Origin: Roseiarcus sp963751165
Lineage (GTDB): Bacteria > Pseudomonadota > Alphaproteobacteria > Rhizobiales > Beijerinckiaceae
NCBI GenBank assembly: GCA_963751165.1
Contig: CAVVTP010000009.1
Span: forward strand, 124,001 to 188,000
Direction of reading: 5' to 3'
Length of the DNA: 64,000 nt
The position numbers and the translations under genes are program-made. Positions 49,560 to 58,800 of this stretch are shown here, piece by piece. Below the pieces are notes generated by a model. That model was not told the origin of the DNA and searched no databases. It worked only from the letters and a program-made list of their open reading frames with translations. Position 1 is the stretch's first letter. Each line of letters opens with the position of its first letter.

Positions 49560-51099
49560 CCTTCAGGCCGCGCCACTCGTCGCGCTGACCGGCATCGTCA
49601 AACACTATGGCGGCGTTATTGCCCTGAAGGGGGTGGATCTCACGGTCGCGGCCGGCGAGACCCACGCCCTGCTGGGTGAGAACGGCGCCGGCAAATCTAC
49701 TCTGATCCGCGTGCTGACGGGCGCGGTGCGGCCGGATGCCGGCGAGATCCGCATCGGCGGCGAGTTACGCCACTTCCGTCACCCGGAGGACGCGCGCGCC
49801 GCCGGCATCGCCGCCGTGTACCAGGAGCCGGCGATCTATCCGCATCTCTCAGTGCTCGAGAACATCTTTGCCGGCAACGAGATCACCACGCGGTTGGGCG
49901 CCATGCGCCGCACCGCGATGGCGGCCGCCGCGCGCCCCTGGTTCGAGCGGCTCGACCTGCCCGCCGCGCTGCTCGGCCGCCGGATGGGACGGCTCAGCCT
50001 CGCCTACCAGCAACTTGTGCTGATTGCCAAGGCGCTGGTGCTGGAGGCGCGCGTCATCATCTTCGACGAGCCGACCTCGATCCTGTCGCAGACCGAGACG
50101 GCGCGGCTGTTCGCGATCATTGGCCGGCTGCGCGCTGATGGCCGAGGCATCGTCTACATCACGCACCGGCTCGACGAGATCGGCCAGATCGCCGACCGCG
50201 TGACCGTGCTCACCGACGGGCGTGTCACCGGCGAAGCCCGTCGCGGCGAGTTCGACGAAGCGCGGCTGGTCGCGCTGATGGCCGGCCGCGCGCATCGCGA
50301 CTTCGCGGCGGCGACGGCGCGACGTCAGACCGGCGTTGGGCTGCCGGAATTCGAGGTGCGGCGGCTTCGCCGCGCTGGCGTTTATGTCGATGTGGACTGG
50401 CAGGCGCCGGCGGGCCAAGTGACCGGCGTCTACGGCCTGATCGGCTCTGGCCGCAGCGAAGTGGCGCTCGCAGCGTTCGGGTCGCAGCCGGCCGAGAGCG
50501 GAGAGATCCGCCTCGGTGGCCGCGTGGTCGCGCCGCGCGACCCAGCCGATGCGATCGCGCTCGGCATCGGCTACCTGCCCGAGGACCGCAAGTTGCAAGG
50601 CGTCTTTCCAGCCAAGCCGCTGGAGGCGAACCTCACGGCCAATCGGCTGCGCGATTTCGTCCGCCGGTTCGCCCGGCTCGATTTCGCCGCGTTGCGCGCC
50701 GCCGCGGCGGCGCTGATGGCCCGGTACGCGATCAAGGCGCCCGATCAGACGGTCTCGATCGGCGCGCTTTCGGGCGGCAACCAACAGAAGGCGCTGTTCG
50801 CCCGCTGGGCTGGCAAGGCGCTGAAAGTGCTGATCCTCGACGAGCCGACCCGGGGCATCGACGTCGGCACGAAGGCGGAGATCCATCGCTTCATCCGTGA
50901 CCTCGCCGCCGGCGGCCTCGCCGTGGTGATGATCTCGTCGGATCTGCCGGAAGTGCTCGCGGTCAGCGACCGCGTGATCGTGATGCGGCGCGGCGCCGTT
51001 GTGGCGGAGTTCCTGGCCGGGGCGCTTAACGCCGAGGCGATCCTCGCCGCCGCCGTCGGCGCGGGTGAAGGGGCAGGCTCGGGCGCGAAAGCGGCATGA
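49540..51099 (+). CDS. Sugar-type ABC transporter ATPase (two ATP-binding domains)
   Basis: A 519-aa double ATPase of the RbsA/LsrA/RhaT kind. The first domain has Walker A LGENGAGKST (near residue 47) and Walker B VIIFDEPTSIL; the second has a degenerate P-loop (YGLIGSGRSE), signature LSGGNQQKALFARW and VLILDEPTRGID near 440. This asymmetry is normal for the family. The next permease gene overlaps its stop at ATGA. It energises uptake together with the two permeases that follow. Confidence 0.93.
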   Translation: MSVLTSDLQAAPLVALTGIVKHYGGVIALKGVDLTVAAGETHALLGENGAGKSTLIRVLTGAVRPDAGEIRIGGELRHFRHPEDARAAGIAAVYQEPAIYPHLSVLENIFAGNEITTRLGAMRRTAMAAAARPWFERLDLPAALLGRRMGRLSLAYQQLVLIAKALVLEARVIIFDEPTSILSQTETARLFAIIGRLRADGRGIVYITHRLDEIGQIADRVTVLTDGRVTGEARRGEFDEARLVALMAGRAHRDFAAATARRQTGVGLPEFEVRRLRRAGVYVDVDWQAPAGQVTGVYGLIGSGRSEVALAAFGSQPAESGEIRLGGRVVAPRDPADAIALGIGYLPEDRKLQGVFPAKPLEANLTANRLRDFVRRFARLDFAALRAAAAALMARYAIKAPDQTVSIGALSGGNQQKALFARWAGKALKVLILDEPTRGIDVGTKAEIHRFIRDLAAGGLAVVMISSDLPEVLAVSDRVIVMRRGAVVAEFLAGALNAEAILAAAVGAGEGAGSGAKAA

Positions 51100-52088
51100 G
51101 CGGCGGGGTCGCCGACGCGGGCGAGGACAGGGCCGCGTACACGTGGCTAAGGCAGCTCGCCGCCGAGCGCGAGGCGTGGCTCGCCGCCACGCTGGTGGCC
51201 CTGATCGCGTTCGTGACCTGGGGTTCCGGCGGCACATTCTGGAGTTCGGTCAATCTCAACAACCTACTGGTCGGCAGCGCGATCACCGCCATCCCGGCCC
51301 TCGGCATGACGGTGGTGGTGCTGACCGGAGGGATCGACGTCTCGACCGGATCGATGCTCGGCCTCGTCGCCGCGATCGGCGGCTCCTGCTTCGCCGCCGG
51401 GTGGGGCTTGGCGGCGGCGATCCCGGTGTTCCTGCTCGCCGGCATGGGCCTCGGGTTGGTCAACGCGCTGCTCATCATCGTCGGGCGCATCCCGCCGATC
51501 GTGGCGACGCTCGGCACGCTCAGCATCTACCGCATGCTGGTGTTCGTCGTGCTCGGCTCCAACTGGATCACCGCGATCCCGCCGTCGCTGACGACGATCT
51601 TCGTGGTGGACCGCATCGCCTTCCTGCCGGTGGTGGCGGTGCTGGCGCTGGCGATGTACGCGCTCGCCGACGTTTTCCTACGGCATTTCCGGCTTGGCCG
51701 GCACGTCTACGCGCTTGGCAACAACGAGGAGGCGGCGCGGCTTTGCGGCATTCGGCCCGCGCGGATTAAGCTTGCCGCCTATGTCGGCCTCGGCACGCTG
51801 ACCGGGCTCGCGGCGCTGTTGACGCTGGCGCAGAGCCCGCTCGTGCAGACCTCGACCGGTTCCGGGTTCGTGCTCCAGGTGATCGCGGCCGTGGTCGTCG
51901 GCGGCACGGAGCTGACCGGTGGGCGCGGTACGCTACTGGGCACCTTGCTCGGCACGCTGCTGGTGCAGGTCGTCGATGACGGCATTGTGCTGCTGCACAT
52001 CCAGCCGTTCTGGAGCGGCGTTGCGCTCGGCGCCGTGATTCTCGTCTCGTTCGGCGCCGGTTTGCGGCGCCGCGCCGGGAGCTTTTGA
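51096..52088 (+). CDS. Sugar-type ABC transporter permease 1
   Basis: A 330-aa inner membrane permease of the RbsC/LsrC/RhaP type (BPD_transp_2), with about nine hydrophobic segments. Family marks are ALGMTVVVLTGGIDVSTGSMLGL (about 68-90), GRIPPIVATLGTLSIYR near 128 and GNNEEAARLCGIR near 208, the ATPase-contact region. Coupled to the ATPase gene by a 4-bp overlap. Confidence 0.92.
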   Translation: MSGGVADAGEDRAAYTWLRQLAAEREAWLAATLVALIAFVTWGSGGTFWSSVNLNNLLVGSAITAIPALGMTVVVLTGGIDVSTGSMLGLVAAIGGSCFAAGWGLAAAIPVFLLAGMGLGLVNALLIIVGRIPPIVATLGTLSIYRMLVFVVLGSNWITAIPPSLTTIFVVDRIAFLPVVAVLALAMYALADVFLRHFRLGRHVYALGNNEEAARLCGIRPARIKLAAYVGLGTLTGLAALLTLAQSPLVQTSTGSGFVLQVIAAVVVGGTELTGGRGTLLGTLLGTLLVQVVDDGIVLLHIQPFWSGVALGAVILVSFGAGLRRRAGSF

Positions 52089-52091
52089 GCG

Positions 52092-53090
52092 ATGGCCGCG
52101 GCGGGGTTCGACCGCACGAGGCCGGTGCTTCTGCTGGTCATCGCGTCTTTGGCGCTGGCTGGGTTTGCGTTCGCCGATCCGAGCTTCGTCTCGGCCAACA
52201 ACCTGGCCGCGGTCGCGGTGTCCGGCGTGGACATCGGCATGTTCGCGTTGGCGCAGACCTTTGTCATTTGCGGGGGCGACGCGGGGATCGACCTGTCGGT
52301 CGGGGCGATCGCGGCGCTTGCGCAGGCCGTGCTCGGGCGGCTGATGGCCGCAGGTGTGCCGTGGCCGGCGGCGGTGGCGATCACGGTCGGCGTCGGGTTG
52401 GCGCTCGGCGCGATCAACGCGCTTGCCGTCGCCGCGGTGCGGATCCCGCCAATCATCACCACGCTTGCGACGCTGTTTGCCTATGACGGGCTCGCGCTGG
52501 TGCTGACCGGCGGCATCAACATTGATTTGACGCAATCCCCGGCCGCGTTCCTTGCGATCGGGCGGGGCCAGGTGTTTGGCGTCCCGTTCCAGTTGCTGTT
52601 CCTCTATTTGCCGATGTTGGCGGCATTCATCTACGCGCAGCATGGCACGCGGTTTGGCCGCGAGCTGTATCTCGCGGGCAGCAGCACGCTCGCCGCCAAC
52701 CTCGCGGGTCTGCGCGTCGGCCGCCTGCGCGGCGCGACTTACGTGGTGGCCGGGCTCGTTTCTGGGATCGCGGGGATCGTCGATGCGGCATGGCTCGGCA
52801 CGGCGCGGCCGGACGCTGCGGAGAACGCCAACCTCATCAGCATTGCGATCGTGGTGCTAGGCGGCACCGGGATTTTCGGCGGCACGGGCTCGGTGATCGG
52901 CACGGCGCTCGCGACCGTGGTGATCGCGATCATCGACAACGGACTGAGCTACAGCAACGTGAACCCGATCTATCAGGCCGGGGTGATCGGCGTGATCCTG
53001 CTCGCGACCATCCTCGCCGAGAACCTGCTCGCTTCCGTCCGCGCGCGCGCCGCAACTCCGGCTGCGCCGAGCAGCGCCTCGACCGAGTGA
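52092..53090 (+). CDS. Sugar-type ABC transporter permease 2
   Basis: A 332-aa second permease (LsrD/RhaQ type). It has CGGDAGIDLSVGAIAALAQAV (about 59-79), AAVRIPPIITTLATLF near 115 and LAANLAGLRVGRLRG near 200. Three bases separate it from the first permease gene. Having two different permeases is the feature that ties this importer to the rhamnose/AI-2 branch rather than to RbsC-type homodimers. Confidence 0.91.
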   Translation: MAAAGFDRTRPVLLLVIASLALAGFAFADPSFVSANNLAAVAVSGVDIGMFALAQTFVICGGDAGIDLSVGAIAALAQAVLGRLMAAGVPWPAAVAITVGVGLALGAINALAVAAVRIPPIITTLATLFAYDGLALVLTGGINIDLTQSPAAFLAIGRGQVFGVPFQLLFLYLPMLAAFIYAQHGTRFGRELYLAGSSTLAANLAGLRVGRLRGATYVVAGLVSGIAGIVDAAWLGTARPDAAENANLISIAIVVLGGTGIFGGTGSVIGTALATVVIAIIDNGLSYSNVNPIYQAGVIGVILLATILAENLLASVRARAATPAAPSSASTE

Positions 53091-53341
53091 CCGGGGCGAC
53101 GACACGGCGGCGCGGTTTCAAGCGGCCGCCGGCCGCTGCCGGAAGGCGGCGGTATGCGCGCGGGATACGGCGACGGGGGCCCCCGGAGACCGGCAAGGAG
53201 TCAGCGTCGAACCCCACTGCGATGAAGGAGCTGCGACCCGCATCGGCTGACCCCATGCGTCGTTCGAACGATGACCTCAGCGCGCACGTCTTCACTGCCG
53301 ACTTCGGCTCGGTATCGCGAAAATCGGCAGGCGCCTGCTTT

Positions 53342-53807
53342 TCATCCCCGGCCGCGATAGGGCGCGACGCCCTGGTCGGGGACCCACACGCCGTCGGGAA
53401 GCTTGCCGCTCTGCCAGAACACGTCGATCGGGATTCCGCCGCGCGGGAACCAGTAGCCGCCGATCCGGAGCCAGCGCGGCTTCAGGAGGCCGACGAGATC
53501 CTTGCCGATCCGGACCGTGCAATCCTCGTGAAAGGCCCCGTGATTCCGGAAGCTCGCCAGATAGAGCTTCAGCGACTTCGAACTCGAGGATCCATTCGTC
53601 TGGCGCGTAGTCGATGACCAGATGGGCGAAATCGGGCTGGCCGGTGACCGGGCAGATGGACGTGAATTCCGGCGCGGCGAAGCGCGCGACGTAATCCGTG
53701 TCGGAATGCGGATTCGGCGCCCGGTCGAGGGTCCTGGCGTCCGGCGCTTCGGGAATGTGCGACGGCTGACCGAGGTGGGCGAAGGCGGGTGCGGGTTTCT
53801 TGCTCAT
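53342..53807 (-). pseudogene. queF: NADPH-dependent preQ0 reductase QueF, one-base frameshift
   Basis: About 154 aa once repaired: the short (YkvM-like) QueF that reduces 7-cyano-7-deazaguanine to preQ1 in queuosine synthesis. The nucleophile Cys is in FTSICPVTGQPDF near residue 50. After EWILEF the frame is lost by one extra base at about 53579; the next frame continues in perfect family style (SLKLYLASFRNHGAFHEDC, then LRIGGYWFPRGGIPIDVFW) to a stop at 53342. The enzyme is otherwise whole, so a base-call error is likely. The ATG at 53807 gives MSKKPAPAF; other que genes are not near. Confidence 0.88.
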
Positions 53808-53828
53808 CGGCCCCATTAGACCGGCCAC

Positions 53829-54144
53829 TGTTCCGCCCGCAAGCGATAGTCCGATCGGGTCGGCTCGCGTCGCGAGGGCGGCTGGCGGGCCGCCTCGGCA
53901 AATGGCAGAGATATCCCTGCTTTCGGCGGAGCAGGGAATTTGAGTTCCCTGCTCCGCGAAAAAATTCCCTGCTCGGCCGAGTAGGGAATTTTGGCGGAAA
54001 AACCTGGAATTATTGAGCTTATTAGGACGGTTTTTCCGAAAACGGCTGAAACGCGAGAAATTCGCTGTATTATTCCCTGCAACCAGGGAATTCGACCGCG
54101 CTCAAGGAAAGCCGCGACGGGGCGCCATCATTGTGCACCTCCGC
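53829..54144. other. queF-amidase gap with repeat cluster
   Basis: A 316-bp gap almost filled by the CAGGGAA/TTCCCTG repeat (53914-54092). It is locally AT-rich around 53960-54080. No gene is seen. Confidence 0.5.
53914..54092. repeat. CAGGGAA/TTCCCTG intergenic repeat, copy 3
   Basis: Motifs in order: TCCCTGC (53914), GCAGGGA (53931), TTCCCTGCT (53945 and 53965), TAGGGAATT (53982), TTCCCTGC (54073) and CAGGGAATTC (54084). The last two form TTCCCTG-N4-CAGGGAATTCG, the same core as copy 1 at 12 kb. Arms face each other and can pair. Confidence 0.6.
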
Positions 54145-55497
54145 CTACTGCACGACCGCGAGCACGCCGCCGGCGGTCGAAAACAGCGCCGCGTCGCGGT
54201 CGGCGAAGCCCAGAAGCTGGAGCCCGAGCGGCATGCCGCCGTCCTGAAGAACCGGAAGCGTGATCGCCGGAACGCCGAGCATCGATCCGGGCACGACAAA
54301 TGCCGGGTCTCCCGTCCAGCCGAGTCCGGCCGGGGCGGCGCCGGGCGCGGCCAGGGTGATGCAGGCGTCGAATTCACCCACTAGCGCTTGATAGACGGCC
54401 CTTCGTTCGGCGCGTTCCTTCAGGGCGCGGCGGTAGTCGTCGAGGGTCATCGCCTCCGCCTGGGCGCCGAGATCGAGCATCGCCCTGCTGAGTTTGCCGG
54501 CGTTGCGCGTCCGGTAGGTGTTGATCGGCCAGCGCGACTCCCACGCGATGACCTTGACGGAGAGTTCGCGCGCCGCATGAATCGCGTCCTCGATCGCCGC
54601 GACCTTCCTGCTTTCACGGCCCGACGCCAGCGTGACGCCCGCCACTTCCAGTTTTGCCAGCGCTTCTTCGAAAGCCTCTTTGGCTGCCTGCGACGCAGTC
54701 GCCCAGCCGTCGGTTTCGAGAACCGCAAGCCGGTTCGGTTTGGACGGCTCGGGTGGGCTCAAAGGGCCGTAGAGGCCCGGAAAGCCGGGGTCTCCGCCCG
54801 CCCGCCGAGAAATCTCGATCGCGACTTGCCATGCCTCCGGCAGACTTGCGGCGATCGTTCCGTGCGTGCTTTGGGAAAGGGCGTCGTGGCTTCCGCCGCG
54901 ATTGATCGCGCCCACCGTCGGCTTGAAGCCGAAGCAGCCGCAGAAACTCGCCGGCCGCAAGATCGAGCCGACGACTTGGGTTCCGAGCCCGACGCTGATC
55001 GCGCCCACGGCGACCGCCGCGGCCGAACCGCTGCTGGAGCCGCCAGGCGTGCGGGTCTGGTTCCACGGATTGCGCGTGACGCCCGGCTCGGTCCAGGCGA
55101 ATTCGGTCGTCACCGTCTTACCGAGGATGACCCCGCCGGCCTCGCGCAGGGCCGCCACGCTCGCGCTGTCGCGCTCGCTGTGGAAGCCATCGAACAGCGG
55201 CGAACCGTTCCCGGTGGGCATGTCGATGGTTTCGATAATGTCCTTGACGCCGATCGGCATGCCGTCGATTGGCGAAAGGGGCTTGCCGGTCCGCCAGCGC
55301 TCGCTCGAACGATCCGCCGCCGTCCTGGCGCTGGCGAGATTGAGAGTGACGAAGGCGCGGATCTTCGGCTCCCAAGCATCGAGTTCTGCGATGCAGCGTT
55401 CCAGGAAGCGACGGGGCGAATCGCTTCCACCGGCAAAACAGGCCGTCGCCGGAAGATAGGGTTGCATTCGCGGCGTGATCACATCGGGCGCGTTCAT
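54145..55497 (-). CDS. Amidase (amidase signature family), second copy
   Basis: A 450-aa amidase signature enzyme, not closely like the one at 35946. Triad residues: Lys in IGVKDII (near 84), Ser in TPGGSSSGSA (near 148) and the nucleophile Ser in QVVGSILRPASFCG; the last motif differs from the usual DTGGSIRxPA by carrying QVVGS, so a substrate or activity change is possible. It has a family-like N-terminus (LERCIAELDAWEPKIRAFVTLN). Upstream lies a small secreted protein on the same strand, 36 bp away. Substrate unknown. Confidence 0.85.
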   Translation of the reverse strand: MNAPDVITPRMQPYLPATACFAGGSDSPRRFLERCIAELDAWEPKIRAFVTLNLASARTAADRSSERWRTGKPLSPIDGMPIGVKDIIETIDMPTGNGSPLFDGFHSERDSASVAALREAGGVILGKTVTTEFAWTEPGVTRNPWNQTRTPGGSSSGSAAAVAVGAISVGLGTQVVGSILRPASFCGCFGFKPTVGAINRGGSHDALSQSTHGTIAASLPEAWQVAIEISRRAGGDPGFPGLYGPLSPPEPSKPNRLAVLETDGWATASQAAKEAFEEALAKLEVAGVTLASGRESRKVAAIEDAIHAARELSVKVIAWESRWPINTYRTRNAGKLSRAMLDLGAQAEAMTLDDYRRALKERAERRAVYQALVGEFDACITLAAPGAAPAGLGWTGDPAFVVPGSMLGVPAITLPVLQDGGMPLGLQLLGFADRDAALFSTAGGVLAVVQ

Positions 55498-55533
55498 CGG
55501 CTCAGTTCCTGCCCCAAGGGCGGGGGCGACCAG

Positions 55534-55758
55534 CTACTTCAATCGCCCGGCGGTGAATTCGCTCGAGATGTAGCCGCTCAGCTTCACGCAAACGCCGTCC
55601 GCCGCCAGAACCCCTGGCGAGCCCGCGACATCGCAGTGCTTCACCGCCTTTGGAGGGTTCGGCTTCTTGTTCTGGGACGGCAGTTCGGCTGCGGAAAGCG
55701 AAGCGGGAAACGCAAGGACGGCCAGGACGGCGAACGCTGTCCACCGGATATCGGCCAT
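55534..55758 (-). CDS. Small secreted protein with porin-like N-terminal motif
   Basis: A 74-aa exported protein. Residues 1-24 are a signal peptide ending SAAE. The mature part has a Lys/Pro-rich stretch and then CDVAGSPGVLAADGVCVKLSGYISSEF, close to the start of alphaproteobacterial Porin_2 proteins, with the same Cys pair, but it stops just after the first would-be strand. It may be a porin remnant or a short protein using that fold edge. AAAGGAG precedes the ATG. It ends 36 bp before the amidase gene, so both could be cotranscribed. Confidence 0.65.
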   Translation of the reverse strand: MADIRWTAFAVLAVLAFPASLSAAELPSQNKKPNPPKAVKHCDVAGSPGVLAADGVCVKLSGYISSEFTAGRLK

Positions 55759-55883
55759 GAGGACTCCTTTCGGACACGTTTTTCGGGTTATGAGGCGCCC
55801 CGCCGGCGGTTGCAACGCGGGCTTGCCACTCGAAATGCGAACCGCGAGGTTAGGCCACGGCTGATCGGGAGCGCACCTAAGGC

Positions 55884-58800
55884 ATGGAAATGACGCAACC
55901 CGTTGCGTGGCGGCCGCTCGCGCGGGCCCTGCCGGCCTGCGGCGCCGCGCTTGTCGCTATCGCTGTCTATGCGGCGGTCGCGGCGCGGCAACCCCTTCTT
56001 GCAGCCATCGCCGGCGCTGGCGGTCTCGCCCTCCTGCGCATGGCGTTCGCCGAGCGGCCGTACTCGAGCGCGCTCATTGCAATCGATGCGGCGGCCTTTG
56101 CGCTCTTTGCCCTCGACCGCAACGATGGGCTCGGCTTCTGGCAATTGCCGGGGCCGTGGGTCGACGTCTTTCGATTCAACCTCCCCTCGGCGGCCATCGC
56201 TCTGATCGTCTATGCTGGCGCCTCGGTCATGGCCCTGATCAGCGGCGCCCGCGGGCTCCGGCTGGTCGAGGCGCTGAGCCTGATCGCGGTTCCCTTCCTG
56301 TTCAACCTCCTCCTCGCCGTCGGCGCCGACTGGCACATGGCCGAGATCGGCGGGTTCGTGACGGCTCACGCGGCTCTGCCGTTTCCCGTTCAGGTCGCGA
56401 TCGGCCGCGCGCTGGTCCTGTGGTTCATCGGCGAAGCGATGCGGACGCTGATCACCCTCGTCAGCGTCAACCAGTTCCCGCGATCGGCGCGAAGGCACGC
56501 GGTCTACGCGCTGAGCGGCGCGGTCGCGGCCGCGACTCCGCTGGTCGCCAACGCCGCCCAGCTGGTGACGCAGCCGATCCTGGCGATTTTCGTCTCCAGC
56601 GCCTGCGCCGCGCTCGCGCAAGCGGGCCTGTGGGCGATCGTCTACCTTCTGACCGGCATTTGTCTCGACTGGCTCGCCGGCCGCCCGCCGCGCTTCAGCC
56701 TGCTCTGGACCCATTGGAAAACCGGATTCGTCAAAGGCGCGATCTATGGCGGGCTGTTCATGGGCTTCATCCTGATCGCAGCCTACATATTGCGCGCGCC
56801 GGGCGCAGGAGCGATCCTCGAACGCGCCGCGCTGCTCGTCGGCCCGCTCGGCGGCGCGCTCGTGTTTCCGCTCGCCCAGACGATCATCGGCAGCGCCGAC
56901 GGGACGCCGCCGTTCTTCGGCCGCCTCAGGGCCGCCTATTGCGACCCGCGCGCGCCTCTGCGCGGCGTCGTCGCAGGGCTCGGGCTCGCGCTGGCTTACG
57001 AGGCCGAATCTCGCCGCATACGGGTGGCGGCGACCGATTTCTCGCGATGTTCGCGATCGGGGCGCTGTCCTACGGGGGCGTCGACCTCTTCTTCGACGCC
57101 CTGAACGCATTCCTCGGAAAGCGGCGCAAGCTCGAGAGCTGGCGATCTTACGCGCTGGGCGTGCTGCTCGGCGGCCTGGTCGCCGGCGCGCTCGGGTGGT
57201 ATTTCGACAGCGCCCAGCTCCAGGTCGTTATCGCCAAATTCTGGGCCTACGCCGACGTCAATTACCGGCTCGACGGCCGCAGACTCGGCGACTTCACGAC
57301 CTATCCGATCTTCAACAAATACGGAATGATCAACCTCGGCGAGGTCGCCGGCGGGGTGAGGCTGTTCTGGGCGGAGTCCGTGGCGGGGGTGATCAACTGG
57401 TCGCTCGCCGCGCCTTTGTTCTCGATCAATTACGTGCTCCTGGACGCAGCCTTGCAGCGAAGCCTGCGGCCGATCAAGAACCTCATCAGCCCGAAGGGGG
57501 TCGAAGGGCTGGTCGAGCAGGGCGTGCGGGTGTTGCGCTGGGGCCTGTGGATGGCCCCGATCATCAACTCGTTCCTGCGCCAGTCGCCCAATCCTTCCTG
57601 GTACAATCAGGACGGCGCAGTCCGGACGCTCGTCGCTTCCGGCGCCGACGTTACGCAGAGCCCGGTCGACTACGGCCGGTTCAGCCTGGCGTTGTTCACC
57701 GGCCTCCTCGCCTATGACTGGCTGCGCATCCTCATTTGGTTCGATCACATGGGCCTCAGGGTCGCGACCCTCGTCAACCTGTCGTTTCTCGGCGGCGACC
57801 GGGCGGACGAAGCGGCCGCCCGGTTCATCGGCCACAACGGCCGGACCCGCTCGATCCCCGACGGAATCCGGCGGTTCGGCACCTGGGCGCCCCTGCTGAT
57901 CCCGTTCTACATTCCGCGCGGCGCGCAGTGGGACCAGGCATGGACGGGAGCCGAGACGCTCGCTCGCGGGGCTGCGCCTATGCCGGAACCCGTGCGGACG
58001 CTCGCCTTCGCCTACGGCGGCGCCATCGCCGTTCTCGCCGCCGGCGCGCTCGCGGCGGTCGCGCAGTCGCGCCGCAGGATCGGCGCGCCCACCCCATGGC
58101 TTGCCGGCGCGCCGCTCGAGCTGGCGCGGCGGCCGGAGAAATTCGTTTTCAACAACGGCGCCGTTGGAGTGGAACTCATGCGCGATGGACGCAGCGCTGC
58201 GTCCGTCACGGGCGCCGAGCGCGGCGGCGCCCCAATCGACTTCTTCCGTCGCCCCCTCGACCCCTTGCAGGCGCGCGGCCATTTCTTCTACCTCGGCGAA
58301 GACGGGGCGGAGCCATGGTCGATCGGTTTCGAGCCGGCGCGGCGCGCCGGCGACTATCGGATCGAAGAGCCGGCCTTCAATCGCTTGGCGATCGTCCATA
58401 CGCTGAACGGCGTCGAGGCGCGCATGGAGGTCGGTCCGGACGAGGACCAGACCGCCGTGCTCGCCTGGCGGATCCGCATCTCCGACAAGTCCGGCAGGCC
58501 CAGGAGCCTGCGGTTGACCAGCTTCTGCGAGATCGCCGGCCACGAAACCGAAGCCTATTCTCGGGACCTCGATTTCGCCGGCATGCATGTCGAGACGGTG
58601 TTCGTCCGCGCGCTCAACGCGATTTTCGCCCGCAACCGGCTCTTGCGGTCTGCACGCGCCGACCGCGGCGAAACCTCGTTCTTCGCGGTCCGGCCCGGCG
58701 CCGGCGCCGAACTCGTGGGCTACGAGGATTCGCGCACGAGATTTCTCGGCGAGGGATCGCTCATGAGACCCACCGGCTGCGAGCGCTGGCGCTGGCGAAA

